Shown here: positions 46,636-57,803 of the stretch, piece by piece
Numbering within the stretch: position 1 is the stretch's first letter
Layout of the letters: each line of letters opens with the position of its first letter
Source: Gluconacetobacter sacchari
Lineage (GTDB): Bacteria; Pseudomonadota; Alphaproteobacteria; Acetobacterales; Acetobacteraceae
Direction: 5' to 3'
DNA: 64,000 bases
NCBI RefSeq assembly: GCF_014174255.1
Contig: NZ_JABEQJ010000021.1
Span: 22,790-86,789 of the forward strand
Translations under genes and position numbers: made by a program
Notes under the pieces: model-generated
The model's input: the letters and a program-made list of their open reading frames with translations, nothing else
Told to the model about the DNA's origin: nothing
Databases searched by the model: none

Positions 46636-48084
46636 TCAGGCTTCGGAGGGTGCTATGCCGTCGTTGGCGTGCGGAAGCGGCCGGCGTGGCGACAGCGCCA
46701 GATAGACACCGGCACCGGCGCCGACGCCGACGAACCAGGACAGCGCGCTCAATCCCGCCAGGGCCGGCAGGAACTGTCCGGCGGAGGCCAGCACGCCGCC
46801 CGCCGCGAAGGCGATCAGGGCGGGGGGATTCCAGCCGTCGTGCCCGTCATAGCGGCCGCCATGGCGATAGAGAGCCGGCACGTCCAGCACCTGGCGGCGC
46901 ACCAGGTAGAAATCGGCCAGCATGATTCCGGTGACCGGCCCCAACAGGCCGCCGACCAGGTTGAGGACCTGATAGATGCTGGCGGCGTCGTCGAACCACA
47001 GCCACGGCATGAAGAACACGCCCAGCACCAGCACGAGGGACGAGGCGCGGTCGAAATTCAGCCGACGCGGCATGAGGTTGATCAGGTCGTAGGCGGCGGG
47101 CATAATATTGGCGGCGACATTGACCGACAATGTGGCCAGCACCAGCGTCGCCCCGCCCAGCACCGTGATGAGCGGGTGATCGAGCTTCAGCAGCAGTTCG
47201 ACCGGGTTCCAGATCGGGTGGCCGAACAGGATCACGGTGGCCGAGGTGGTGAGGATGCCCATGGGGGTGAAGACCATGGCCGTGAGCGGCAGGCCGATCG
47301 CCTGACCGATCACCTGGTCGCGCTCGGACCGCACGAAGCGCGACAGGTCGGGGATATTGACGGCGAAGGTCGCCCACATGCCGATCATGCCGGTCACGCC
47401 CATCGCGAAGGCGGACCAGAAGGCGGCGCCATGCAGGCGCGACGGCTGGGCGAACAGCGGGCCGGGCCCATGCCCGACCCGCAGCGCCCAGAGGGTGGCC
47501 AGCAGCCCGACGGCAATGACCAGCGGGCCGGCGACCAGTTCGAAATTGCGGATGCGATGCACGCCATGGCCGGCGATCCAGCCATGGAGGGCCCAGATCA
47601 GCGCCATGGCCAGCCACATGTGCATCCGCATGCCCAGGAACGACACGTCCAGCGAGGTCCAGCCGCCGATGAGGGTCGAGAGGATGGCGTCGGCCGCCTG
47701 GGCGGCGGCATAGGATTGCACCGAAAACCAGAAGACCGCGCAGAAACCGCGCAGCAGCACCGGAACCTGGGCGCCGGACGGGCCGAAGGCCGAGCGGATC
47801 AGGACACAGAACGGAATGCCGTACCGCGTGCCGGCCCGGGCGTTGAACCACATCGCCAGGAACAGCACCGTATAGGCGACCGCCACGACGGCAAGGCATT
47901 CCCAGGCCGAAAACCCAAGTGCCATCAGGCCGGACGCGGCCTCGTACACCACGATATTGTGGACCATGCCCATCCATACCGTGGCCATGTTCAGCCATGA
48001 CCAATCCCGCCGCGCGGGCGGGACCGGGGCAAGGTCGGCATTGTACAGGCCCGAATCGTATCCGGTGGGCGCGGTGTCCGCCAT
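46636..48084 (-). CDS. NCS1-family nucleobase/allantoin-type permease
   Basis: A 482-aa permease with about 12 membrane helices. It has the NCS1 features of an N-terminal NADLAPVPPARRDWSW segment before helix 1, and a substrate-site region around GFCAVFWFSVQSYAAAQAAD. Relatives (PucI, Mhp1, PydP-type) import allantoin, hydantoins, uracil or cytosine. The surrounding genes favour a purine or pyrimidine breakdown intermediate. It is followed across a 14-bp gap by the upstream aminotransferase gene in the same direction. Confidence 0.9.
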   Translation of the reverse strand: MADTAPTGYDSGLYNADLAPVPPARRDWSWLNMATVWMGMVHNIVVYEAASGLMALGFSAWECLAVVAVAYTVLFLAMWFNARAGTRYGIPFCVLIRSAFGPSGAQVPVLLRGFCAVFWFSVQSYAAAQAADAILSTLIGGWTSLDVSFLGMRMHMWLAMALIWALHGWIAGHGVHRIRNFELVAGPLVIAVGLLATLWALRVGHGPGPLFAQPSRLHGAAFWSAFAMGVTGMIGMWATFAVNIPDLSRFVRSERDQVIGQAIGLPLTAMVFTPMGILTTSATVILFGHPIWNPVELLLKLDHPLITVLGGATLVLATLSVNVAANIMPAAYDLINLMPRRLNFDRASSLVLVLGVFFMPWLWFDDAASIYQVLNLVGGLLGPVTGIMLADFYLVRRQVLDVPALYRHGGRYDGHDGWNPPALIAFAAGGVLASAGQFLPALAGLSALSWFVGVGAGAGVYLALSPRRPLPHANDGIAPSEA

Positions 48085-48098
48085 GCGTGTCGCGTCTC

Positions 48099-49412
48099 CT
48101 ATTCGACCGCGCGGAGGATGTCGGCCAGTGTGCCGAACAGGTGGTCGATCTCGGATTTCCGGATGATCAGCGGCGGCGAGATGGCGATGACGTCGCCGGT
48201 GTAGCGGACCAGGAGGCCCTTGTGGAACGCGCGGTCGAAGATCTCGTAAGCCCGCGCGCCCGGGGCGGCGGGACGGGCGTCCAGCTCGATGCCGGCGACC
48301 AGGCCGACATTGCGGATGTCGATGACGTGGGGCAGGCCGCGCAGGGCATGGACGGCTTCTTCGAAATAGGGCGCGATGTCGCCCGCGCGCTCGAACAGGT
48401 TTTCCTCGGCGTAGGTATCGAGGGTTGCGAGCGCCGCGGCGCAGGCCACCGGGTGGCCGGAATAGGTGTAGCCGTGCGGCAGTTCGATCCCGGCCTCGGG
48501 CCCGTTCATGAAGGCTTCGTACACATGGTCGCGGGCGATGGCGGCGCCCATGGGAATGGTGCCGTTGGTGATCCCCTTGGCGCAGGTGAGGATATCGGGC
48601 AGCACGCCGAATTTCTCGGCCGCGAAGGGCGTGCCGCCCATGCGGCCGAAACCGGTGATGACCTCGTCGAAGATCAGCAGGATGCCGTATTTGTCGCAGA
48701 TTTCGCGCAGGCGCTTCAGATAGCCGACGGGCGGCGGCAGCACGCCGGTCGACCCCGCCATCGGCTCGACCATCACGGCGGCGATGGTCGAGGGATCATG
48801 CAGGGCGACGATTCGCTCCAGATTGTCGGCCAGTTCCGCGCCATAGGCCGGCAGGCCCCTGGTGAAGGCGTTGCGGTCCAGGTCCAGCGTGTGCGGCAGG
48901 TGGTCGACCCCTGTCAGGAGGGACCCGTACAGCTTGCGGTTGCCGGAGATGCCACCGACCGAAATGCCGCCGAACCCCACGCCGTGATAGCCGCGTTCGC
49001 GCCCGATCAGGCGGGTGCGGGCGCCCTCGCCGCGCACGCGATGATAGGCGATGGCGATCTTCAGCGCCGTGTCGGCGGCCTCGGACCCCGAATTGCAGAA
49101 AAAGACGTGGTTCAGGTCGCCCGGCGCCAGGGCGGCGATGCGGTCGGCCGCCTGGAAGGCCAGGGGATGCCCCATCTGGAATGTCGGTGCGAAATCCAGC
49201 GTCGCGATCGCCTTCTGCACCGCCTGGGTGATGAGGGGGCGGTTATGGCCCGCGTTCACGCACCACAGGCCGGCGCAGCCATCCAGCACCTTCCGCCCGT
49301 CCTCGGACGTGTAATACATGCCATCGGCCGCGACCAGCATGCGCGGCGTCCGGCGGAACTGCCGGTTGGCCGTGAAGGGCATCCAGAACGCGTCGTGATT
49401 GGTAGGCGACAT
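48099..49412 (-). CDS. Class III omega-aminotransferase (beta-alanine:pyruvate type)
   Basis: A 437-aa class III PLP enzyme. Motifs include FFCNSGSEAADTALKIA, ERGYHGVGFGG, the Asp in LLIFDEVITGFGR and the PLP lysine in LTCAKGITNG. Close similarity to beta-alanine:pyruvate aminotransferases is suggested by the N-terminal FWMPFTANRQFRR. In reductive pyrimidine breakdown this enzyme would remove beta-alanine. It lies between the NCS1 permease and a TetR regulator on the minus strand. The start MSPTNHDAFW is clear. Confidence 0.9.
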   Translation of the reverse strand: MSPTNHDAFWMPFTANRQFRRTPRMLVAADGMYYTSEDGRKVLDGCAGLWCVNAGHNRPLITQAVQKAIATLDFAPTFQMGHPLAFQAADRIAALAPGDLNHVFFCNSGSEAADTALKIAIAYHRVRGEGARTRLIGRERGYHGVGFGGISVGGISGNRKLYGSLLTGVDHLPHTLDLDRNAFTRGLPAYGAELADNLERIVALHDPSTIAAVMVEPMAGSTGVLPPPVGYLKRLREICDKYGILLIFDEVITGFGRMGGTPFAAEKFGVLPDILTCAKGITNGTIPMGAAIARDHVYEAFMNGPEAGIELPHGYTYSGHPVACAAALATLDTYAEENLFERAGDIAPYFEEAVHALRGLPHVIDIRNVGLVAGIELDARPAAPGARAYEIFDRAFHKGLLVRYTGDVIAISPPLIIRKSEIDHLFGTLADILRAVE

Positions 49413-49537
49413 CGCGCAAGGCTCCTGAGATCGGACATGCGGAGCCGCCCGGCCGAAGGGAACCGTCACGGCATCGCAAGAATCACAGGATGGAGCAGGC
49501 GGCGGCGGCGGGCCAGATGATTTTTTCTTCCTGACGT

Positions 49538-50206
49538 TCAGGTCGTTTCTATCCCGTTCAATACCAGCCCGATGATGGTCGTCGCGGCGTCGTCGTAATC
49601 CTGCTTCGCGAGGACGGTCTTGCCCAGTACGCCGCAGACCTGCGCGCTCATGTCCGCGTAGGTCTGGGTCATCGCCCAGATGCAGAACATGAGGTGAGGG
49701 CCGTTGATCGGCCGCATCAGCCCGTTGCGCTGCCAGAGGGTGAAGACCTCTTCCAGGGTTCGGACGTGTCGGCGCAGCGCGGTATCGAAATAGCCCTGGA
49801 TGTTCGGCGCGCCTTGCAGGACCTCGTGCGCGAAGATGCGCGAGGCGTCGGGCCGGTCGCGGGAGAAGGCGATCTTCGCGCGGACATAGCCCTCCAGCGC
49901 CGCGCGGGGGGATGCGTCGGCGTTGATCCATACCGTCGCGTCCGCCAGCCAGTCGTCGAGGATGTTTTCCAGCACCGCCCGGTACAGGTCTTCCTTGGTG
50001 CCGAAATAATAATGAATATTGGCCTTCGGCAGGCCGGCGGCGGCGGCGATGGCGGACATGCTGGCACCCTTGTAGCCGTCGCGGCCGAACTCCCGTTCGG
50101 CCGCGCGCAGGATCTGCCCGGTGCTGGCGCGGCGCGGCGCACCGGCCGGTCGGTCCTGCACGGTGGCCAGGGTCAGGGACGGGGTGAGGGCGCTGGAGCG
50201 GGTCAT
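49538..50206 (-). CDS. TetR-family regulator, RutR-like
   Basis: A 222-aa TetR protein. The HTH is at about residues 30-75 (QILRAAEREFGRDGYKGASM through AGLPKANIHYYFGTKEDLYRAV). The C-terminal domain resembles RutR, the uracil/thymine-responsive regulator of pyrimidine and purine metabolism in E. coli. It is transcribed away from dihydropyrimidinase, with 121 bp between, so it probably controls both arms (inference). I found no clear match to the E. coli RutR site. Confidence 0.85.
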   Translation of the reverse strand: MTRSSALTPSLTLATVQDRPAGAPRRASTGQILRAAEREFGRDGYKGASMSAIAAAAGLPKANIHYYFGTKEDLYRAVLENILDDWLADATVWINADASPRAALEGYVRAKIAFSRDRPDASRIFAHEVLQGAPNIQGYFDTALRRHVRTLEEVFTLWQRNGLMRPINGPHLMFCIWAMTQTYADMSAQVCGVLGKTVLAKQDYDDAATTIIGLVLNGIETT

Positions 50207-50267
50207 GCCGCGAGGGTTTCGGTTTTGCGCGCGCCGCGCAAGCTGGAAAACGCTGCCGGCGGGATGA

Positions 50268-51758
<1,491 letters not shown>

Positions 51759-51850
51759 GCGTTTCTTCCGGCTGGCTTTTGGGCCATAACGTAAACGGAT
51801 TGGGGCCGGGTCTCCTCGGGGGAGGTGATGCGGCCCGCGTTCCGGTTGTC

Positions 51851-51879
51851 TGTCCTGTGGGGGGTGGGCAGCCAGGACA
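51851..51879. promoter_or_regulatory. Inverted repeat upstream of xdhA
   Basis: TGTCCTG and CAGGACA form 7-bp inverted arms separated by 15 bases, about 45-70 bp before the xdhA start in the 163-bp gap after dihydropyrimidinase. It may be an operator or a weak attenuator hairpin. Confidence 0.3.
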
Positions 51880-51921
51880 TCGGCCCCTCGGGGTGTGTCT
51901 CTTGCTCGACGGAACAGAACG

Positions 51922-53400
51922 ATGCGCGACCATATCCGCTTCTATCTGGGCGATACGCTGTGTGAACTGGCGGCCGTTCCACCCACCCTGACCGTGCTGG
52001 ACTGGTTGCGGGAGCGGCAGGGGCGGACCGGGACCAAGGAAGGCTGCAACGAGGGCGATTGCGGCGCCTGCACGGTGCTGGTCGCCCGGCTGGAGGGGGC
52101 GTCGCTGGTGTGGCGGGCGGTGAATGCCTGCATCCAGTTCGTCGCGATGCTGGATGGTGCCCAGCTATTCACGGTCGAGGACCTGCGCGCGCCGGACGGC
52201 ACGCTGCACCCGGTGCAGCAGGCGATGGTGGATCTGCACGGGTCGCAATGCGGCTTCTGCACCCCGGGGTTCGTGATGTCGATGGTCGCCTTTCGCAAGA
52301 CGCCGGGCGCGGTGGCCGAGGACGGGGCGATCGACGACGCGCTGGCGGGCAACCTGTGCCGTTGCACGGGCTATGCGCCGATCGTGCGGGCGATGAAGCA
52401 GGCCATGGCCGCCGGTCCCGACCGGTTCGACGAGCGGGCGGCCGCGATCGCGGACCGCCTGGCGGCACTGCGCGACGGGCGGACGGTCCGCATGGACGGG
52501 CCCGAGGGGCGCCTGACGATTCCCGTGGATTCCGATGCCCTGGCCGCGACCCTGGCCGAGGACCCGGAGGCCAGGATCGTCGCGGGCGCCACCGATGTCG
52601 GGCTGTGGGTCACCAAGGGGCTGCGCGTGCTGCCGCATGTCGTCTTCATCGGGCGGGTCGCCGATCTGCGTGGGCTGGAGCGCACGGCGGAAGGGCTGCG
52701 GATCGGTGCCGCCGTGACCTATGCCGAGGCGCGGGCCGCGCTGGCGGATATGCTGCCCGATGCCGGCGAGGTGGTGCGGCGGCTGGGATCGACGCAGGTG
52801 CGCAATGCCGGCACCGTGTGCGGCAACATCGCCAATGGCTCGCCGATCGGCGACGGGCCGCCGGTGCTGATCGCCGCCGGGGCGATGCTGCATCTGCGGC
52901 GGGGCGACGCGCGCCGCACCATGAGGCTGGAGGCGTATTTTCTGGCTTATGGGCGGCAGGACCGCCAGGCGGGGGAGTTCGTCGAGGCCGTGACCGTGCC
53001 GGCGCCGCCGGATGGGACGCTGTTCCGTGCCTACAAGATTTCCAAGCGGTTCGACCAGGATATCTCTGCCCTGCTGGGCGCCTTTGCCCTGACGCTGGAC
53101 GCGGCGGGGCGGATCCACGATGCCCGAATCGCCTTTGGCGGCATGGCGGCGATTCCCTGCCGGGCGCGCGCGACCGAGGAGGCGCTGCGCGGACATGTGT
53201 GGAACGAGGCGACATTGCAGGCCGCGCGGGCCGCCATCGCGACCGATTTCGCGCCGATTTCGGACATGCGGGCAAGCGACTGGTATCGCCGGACGGTGGC
53301 GGCGAACCTGCTGACGCGCCTGTTCGCGGAAACCGCGCCGGCTGGCGCCCGCCCCGAAACCCGGCTGGCCGGACGTGGCCGGGAGGCCGCCCATGTCTGA
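51922..53400 (+). CDS. xdhA: Xanthine dehydrogenase small subunit (2Fe-2S and FAD)
   Basis: A 492-aa subunit. Two 2Fe-2S centres are provided by GCNEGDCGACTVLV with a later cysteine and by CGFCTPGFV with CRCTGY. The FAD domain follows with VAGATDVGLWVTKG and NAGTVCGNIANGSPIGD. It passes electrons from the molybdenum site to NAD. The start MRDHIRFYLGD is chosen by family similarity. It overlaps xdhB by eight bases. Confidence 0.95.
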   Translation: MRDHIRFYLGDTLCELAAVPPTLTVLDWLRERQGRTGTKEGCNEGDCGACTVLVARLEGASLVWRAVNACIQFVAMLDGAQLFTVEDLRAPDGTLHPVQQAMVDLHGSQCGFCTPGFVMSMVAFRKTPGAVAEDGAIDDALAGNLCRCTGYAPIVRAMKQAMAAGPDRFDERAAAIADRLAALRDGRTVRMDGPEGRLTIPVDSDALAATLAEDPEARIVAGATDVGLWVTKGLRVLPHVVFIGRVADLRGLERTAEGLRIGAAVTYAEARAALADMLPDAGEVVRRLGSTQVRNAGTVCGNIANGSPIGDGPPVLIAAGAMLHLRRGDARRTMRLEAYFLAYGRQDRQAGEFVEAVTVPAPPDGTLFRAYKISKRFDQDISALLGAFALTLDAAGRIHDARIAFGGMAAIPCRARATEEALRGHVWNEATLQAARAAIATDFAPISDMRASDWYRRTVAANLLTRLFAETAPAGARPETRLAGRGREAAHV

Positions 53401-55735
53401 CCGTGTGATCGGTGGAGCGTCGCAGAGCCTGCGGCATGAAAGTGCCGCGATGCATGTCTCGGGGGCCGCTACCTATATCGACGACATGCCGGAGCCCAAG
53501 GGATTGCTGCATGTGGTGCCGGGGCTGAGTACCCGCGCCCATGCCCGGATCGTGTCCATCGACCTGGATGATGTCCGGGCCGCGCCGGGGGTGGTGCGGG
53601 TGCTGACGGCGGCGGATATCCCCGGTTGCAACGAGATCAGCCCCGTGGGGAAGGACGACGAGCCGCTGCTGGCGTCCGGCACCGTGTCCTTTCATGGCCA
53701 GCCCATCTTCGCCGTGGTGGCCGAGACGCGCGGGCAGGGGCGCCGGGCCGCGCGCCTGGCGCGCATCGTCTACGAGGACCTGCCGGCCGTGCTGGATATC
53801 GAGCAGGCCCGCGCCGCCGGCGGCGCGCTGGTCTGGCGTGCGCTGACCATGCGGCGGGGCGAGGTGGAGCGGGGGCTGGCGGAGTCGCCGCGCCGCCTGT
53901 CGGGCCGCATCGTGATGGGCGGGCAGGAGCATTTCTATCTGGAAGGCCAGGCGGCGCTGGCGCAGCCGGGCGAGGAGGGCGAGATGCGGGTCTGGTCCTC
54001 GACCCAGCATCCGACCGAGACGCAGCACATGGTGGCGCATGTGCTGGGCCGGCCGAGCCATCTGGTGACGGCCGAGGTCCGGCGTATGGGCGGCGGGTTC
54101 GGCGGCAAGGAGACCCAGGCGAACGGGCCGGCCTGCCTGGCGGCGCTGGCGGCCGAACTGACCGGGCGCGCGGCGAAGATGCGGCTGGACCGCGACGACG
54201 ACATGATGATGACGGGCAAGCGTCACGATTTCGCGGTCGACTACACGGTGGGATTCGAGGATGACGGCCGCATCCGCGCGGTGGATATGGTGCTGGCGGC
54301 GCGGTGCGGCTGGTCGGCCGACCTGTCGGGCCCGGTGACCGACCGCGCGCTGTTCCATGCCGACAATGCCTATTACTACCCCGATGTGCGGCTGCGGTCC
54401 GAGCCGCTGAAGACCAATACCCAGTCCAATACCGCCTATCGCGGCTTCGGCGGGCCGCAGGGCATCGTGGCGGCCGAGCGGATGATCGAGGAGATTGCCT
54501 TCGCCACCGGGCTGGACCCGCTGGATGTGCGGCTGAGCAATGTCTACGGCACCGGCACGCGCGACCTGACGCCGTACCACATGACGGTCGAGGATTCGAT
54601 CGCCGCCGAGATCATGGAGGAACTGGCCGGAAGCTGTGGCTACCGCGCGCGTCGCGCCGCGATTCGCGCCGCCAATGCCGACAGCCCGCATATCAGGCGC
54701 GGCATCGCGCTGACGCCGGTGAAATTCGGCATTTCCTTCACCGCCACCCATTACAACCAGGCGGGCGCGCTGGTGCATGTCTATACCGATGGGTCGGTGC
54801 AGGTGAACCATGGCGGCACCGAGATGGGGCAGGGGCTGCACACCAAGATGGTGCAGATCGCGATGCGGGAATTCGGCCTGCCGGCCGACCGGGTGCGCAT
54901 TACCGCCACCACCACCGGCAAGGTGCCCAATACCTCGGCCACCGCGGCGTCCAGCGGAGCCGACCTGAACGGCATGGCGGTGCTGGACGCGGTGTGCCGG
55001 ATCAAGGAACGGCTGGTTGCCTTTGCCGCCGCGCATTGGGGTGTCGCCGAGTCCGGGATTCATTTCCGCGCCGACGGGGTGCATGTCGGCGCGACCGTCA
55101 TGCCGTTCGAATCGTTGACGCGCGCCGCCTATCTGGCGCGGGTGTCGATGTCCTCCAGCGGGTTCTACAAGACGCCGAAGATCTCGTGGAATCCGGAGAC
55201 CGGGCGGGGGCGGCCGTTCTTCTATTTTGCCTATGGCGCCGCGTGCGCCGAGGTGGCCATCGACCTGCTGACCGGGGAGTCGCGGATCGAACGTGTCGAT
55301 ATCCTGCATGATGCCGGCCAATCGCTGAATCCGGCGATCGATATCGGCCAGGTGGAGGGGGCCTTCGTGCAGGGGGCAGGCTGGCTGACCACCGAGGAAC
55401 TGGTATGGGACGAGGCAGGCCGGCTGCGTACCCATGCCCCCAGCACCTACAAGATCCCGGCCTGTTCCGACCGGCCGGGCGTCTTCAACGTTGCTCTGCT
55501 GGAGCGGGCGCCCAACCGCGAGGAGACGATCTTTCGCTCCAAGGCGGTCGGTGAGCCGCCCTTCGTGCATGGGGTGGCGGTGCTCCACGCGATTTCCGAC
55601 GCGCTGGCCAGCCTGGACGGATATCGGTCCTGCCCCGGCCTGGACGCGCCGGCGACGCCCGAGGCGATCCTGCGCGTTGCCGAACGGATGCGTGCCCGTG
55701 CCGCTGCGCGGATGGACGTGGAGACCGTGGGCTGA
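53393..55735 (+). CDS. xdhB: Xanthine dehydrogenase molybdopterin-binding subunit
   Basis: A 780-aa molybdenum hydroxylase subunit with MGGGFGGKETQAN, AYRGFGGPQGIV, GGTEMGQGLHTK and the catalytic glutamate in KAVGEPPF. It hydroxylates hypoxanthine and xanthine to urate. GGGAGG precedes the ATG, which sits inside the end of xdhA. The cofactor requires XdhC, encoded 14 bp downstream. Confidence 0.96.
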   Translation: MSDRVIGGASQSLRHESAAMHVSGAATYIDDMPEPKGLLHVVPGLSTRAHARIVSIDLDDVRAAPGVVRVLTAADIPGCNEISPVGKDDEPLLASGTVSFHGQPIFAVVAETRGQGRRAARLARIVYEDLPAVLDIEQARAAGGALVWRALTMRRGEVERGLAESPRRLSGRIVMGGQEHFYLEGQAALAQPGEEGEMRVWSSTQHPTETQHMVAHVLGRPSHLVTAEVRRMGGGFGGKETQANGPACLAALAAELTGRAAKMRLDRDDDMMMTGKRHDFAVDYTVGFEDDGRIRAVDMVLAARCGWSADLSGPVTDRALFHADNAYYYPDVRLRSEPLKTNTQSNTAYRGFGGPQGIVAAERMIEEIAFATGLDPLDVRLSNVYGTGTRDLTPYHMTVEDSIAAEIMEELAGSCGYRARRAAIRAANADSPHIRRGIALTPVKFGISFTATHYNQAGALVHVYTDGSVQVNHGGTEMGQGLHTKMVQIAMREFGLPADRVRITATTTGKVPNTSATAASSGADLNGMAVLDAVCRIKERLVAFAAAHWGVAESGIHFRADGVHVGATVMPFESLTRAAYLARVSMSSSGFYKTPKISWNPETGRGRPFFYFAYGAACAEVAIDLLTGESRIERVDILHDAGQSLNPAIDIGQVEGAFVQGAGWLTTEELVWDEAGRLRTHAPSTYKIPACSDRPGVFNVALLERAPNREETIFRSKAVGEPPFVHGVAVLHAISDALASLDGYRSCPGLDAPATPEAILRVAERMRARAAARMDVETVG

Positions 55736-55749
55736 CGGCCAACCGGGCC

Positions 55750-56571
55750 ATGGACGACATCATCGTCACGCTGATGGCGTGGCGGCGGGCGGGCTGGCCT
55801 GTCGCGCGCGTCACGATCAGCGCGGCCGTGGGCTCCACGCCGCGCGAGGCCGGGTCCTTCATGCTGGTGACGGCGGAGCGGCTGGTGGGTACGATCGGCG
55901 GCGGGCGGCTGGAATGGGAGTGCGCGGCCCGGGCACGCAGCCTGCTGGCCGGCGCCGGGGATGCCGAGGAGCTGGAAATTCCGCTGGGTCCGGAACTGGG
56001 CCAGTGCTGCGGCGGCAGGGTGCGGGTGCGGATCGAGCGCGCGGACGATCCGATGCTGGATGCGATCGTGCGGGACGCCGACGCCGCGCGGGCGGGACAG
56101 CCGCATCTGCTGCTGTTCGGGGCCGGCCATGTCGGGCGCGCGCTGGCCCGCGCGCTGGCGCCGCTGCCGCTGCGCCTGTCCTGGATCGATCCGCGCGCCG
56201 AGGAATTCGGGCCGGTGCCCGAGGGGGTCGCGGCCTGGATGACCGAGGATTGGGAGGGGGCGCTCGCCACGGCACCGCCCGGGTCCGGCATTCTGGTCCT
56301 GACCCCCAGCCATCGGCTGGACGCGCTGATTGTCAGCGCGGCGTTGGAACGGGGCGATTTCCGTTATATCGGGCTTATTGGATCGAAGACGAAACGACGG
56401 AGCTTCGAGGCCGGGTTTCGTGCCGTGGGTCTGGAAGCCGGGCGGATCGCGACGCTGGTCTGTCCGATCGGGGATCGCGGTATCCGCGACAAGCGGCCGG
56501 AAATCATCGCGGCGCTGGTCGCGGCGGAAATCGTCGAACGCCTGCTGCATGGCGATGCTGCGTCGTCGTGA
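55750..56571 (+). CDS. xdhC: Xanthine dehydrogenase accessory protein XdhC
   Basis: A 273-aa protein with the XdhC N-terminal segment (SAAVGSTPREAGSFMLV) and a C-terminal Rossmann-like domain (LLFGAGHVGRALA and IGLIGSKTKRRSF). It binds molybdenum cofactor, promotes its sulfuration, and inserts it into XdhB. It completes an xdhABC unit. Confidence 0.95.
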   Translation: MDDIIVTLMAWRRAGWPVARVTISAAVGSTPREAGSFMLVTAERLVGTIGGGRLEWECAARARSLLAGAGDAEELEIPLGPELGQCCGGRVRVRIERADDPMLDAIVRDADAARAGQPHLLLFGAGHVGRALARALAPLPLRLSWIDPRAEEFGPVPEGVAAWMTEDWEGALATAPPGSGILVLTPSHRLDALIVSAALERGDFRYIGLIGSKTKRRSFEAGFRAVGLEAGRIATLVCPIGDRGIRDKRPEIIAALVAAEIVERLLHGDAASS

Positions 56572-56593
56572 CGGCAGGCAGGGGGAGCTGGAC

Positions 56594-57565
56594 ATGAAGG
56601 GACCGGTCCGCAGAGAGCACATGATGCGGTTGCATGCGCGCTGCATCCTGTATTTCAACGCGGTGCGCGACCATGGGTCGATCCGTGAGGCGGCGCGGCG
56701 GTTGAATGTCACGCCCTCTGCCCTGACGCGCCAGATCGCCCAGATGGAGGACGAGATCGGCGCTCCGCTGTTCGATCGGTTGCCAGGCGGGATGGTGCTG
56801 ACCGCCGTGGGGGAGATCGTCGCCCGCCATATCGTCACCGTCATGCAGGATGCCGTGCGTACCGACGAGCAGATCGCGGCGCTGGCGGGAATGCGGGGCG
56901 GCCGTATCAGCCTGATGACGGTCGAAGGTATCGCCGGGGACCTGATGGCCCGGCTGCTGACGCGGATGACCCGGATCTGGCCCGGGATCGACTTGCAGGC
57001 GGAAACGGGATCGCCCGCGCGGATCGTGGCGGCGCTGAGCGGCGGTACGACCGACCTGGGCATCGCCTTCTCGCTGAACCCGCCGGGAGATCTGCGCCGG
57101 GTGGCGGTGGCGCGCTTTCCCGTGGGCGTGGTCATGCCGGCAGGCCATCCGCTGGCCGGCCGGCACAGCGTGCGAATCGAGGAGTGCCTGGAGTATCGGT
57201 TGATCCTGCCGAGCGAATCGCTGTCGCTTCATCAGGTGATGGACCCCATGCTGCAACCGTGGCGCGACCGGTTGGACGTGGTGCTGGAGACCGGTTCGAT
57301 CGAGTTGACCAACCGCATGGTGGCGGCGGGCGTGGGGCTGGCCTTCCAGTCCCGCCTGGCGCTGGAATTCGATATCAGCCGGGGCGCGCTGGCCCATGTG
57401 CCGCTGGACGACCCTCGGGCCGTGACGGATCTGGGCGTGTACGTCCGCGAGGCGCGGTGGTTGCCCCCGGCGCTGGAGCGGCTGATCGTCGAGGTGCGCG
57501 AGGCCCTGCGCGAGCAGGAGGAAGCGGCTTATATTCGGCGGCAAGAGGACCTGTTGACGGGATAG
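56594..57565 (+). CDS. LysR-family transcriptional regulator
   Basis: A 323-aa LysR protein with the HTH at about residues 20-75 (SIREAARRLNVTPSALTRQIAQME) and an effector domain. It lies 22 bp after xdhC in the same direction and before the flavoprotein gene, so it is a candidate purine-responsive regulator of the downstream genes. The start MKGPVRREHMM follows AGGGGGAGC. Confidence 0.88.
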   Translation: MKGPVRREHMMRLHARCILYFNAVRDHGSIREAARRLNVTPSALTRQIAQMEDEIGAPLFDRLPGGMVLTAVGEIVARHIVTVMQDAVRTDEQIAALAGMRGGRISLMTVEGIAGDLMARLLTRMTRIWPGIDLQAETGSPARIVAALSGGTTDLGIAFSLNPPGDLRRVAVARFPVGVVMPAGHPLAGRHSVRIEECLEYRLILPSESLSLHQVMDPMLQPWRDRLDVVLETGSIELTNRMVAAGVGLAFQSRLALEFDISRGALAHVPLDDPRAVTDLGVYVREARWLPPALERLIVEVREALREQEEAAYIRRQEDLLTG

Positions 57566-57803
57566 ATATGTTTTAAAAACAGTTATTTATAGTTAATTAT
57601 TGAATTTATATCGTAGAATTTGTCGTTGCCGGGCAGGCAACGGGATGGTCAAGTTATTCTACTGGACGAAACGCCCCGTCATCCGGTTAGTTTCGGTGCC
57701 GTGATGGTGTGGGTTGGGGAACCCGGGTCCGTGTCGGGGGACACGGACCCATGCCGTCCGGCCCCTGGACCGAACGGGCCAGGGAAGTGCGCAGGAGGGG
57801 CGG
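57566..57803 (+). promoter_or_regulatory. AT-rich intergenic region, probable promoter of the hpx-type genes
   Basis: The first 60 bases are strikingly AT-rich for this genome (TTTATAGTTAATTATTGAAT is within it). It separates the LysR gene from the flavoprotein operon, and likely contains a promoter and LysR site. A precise promoter could not be assigned. Confidence 0.4.
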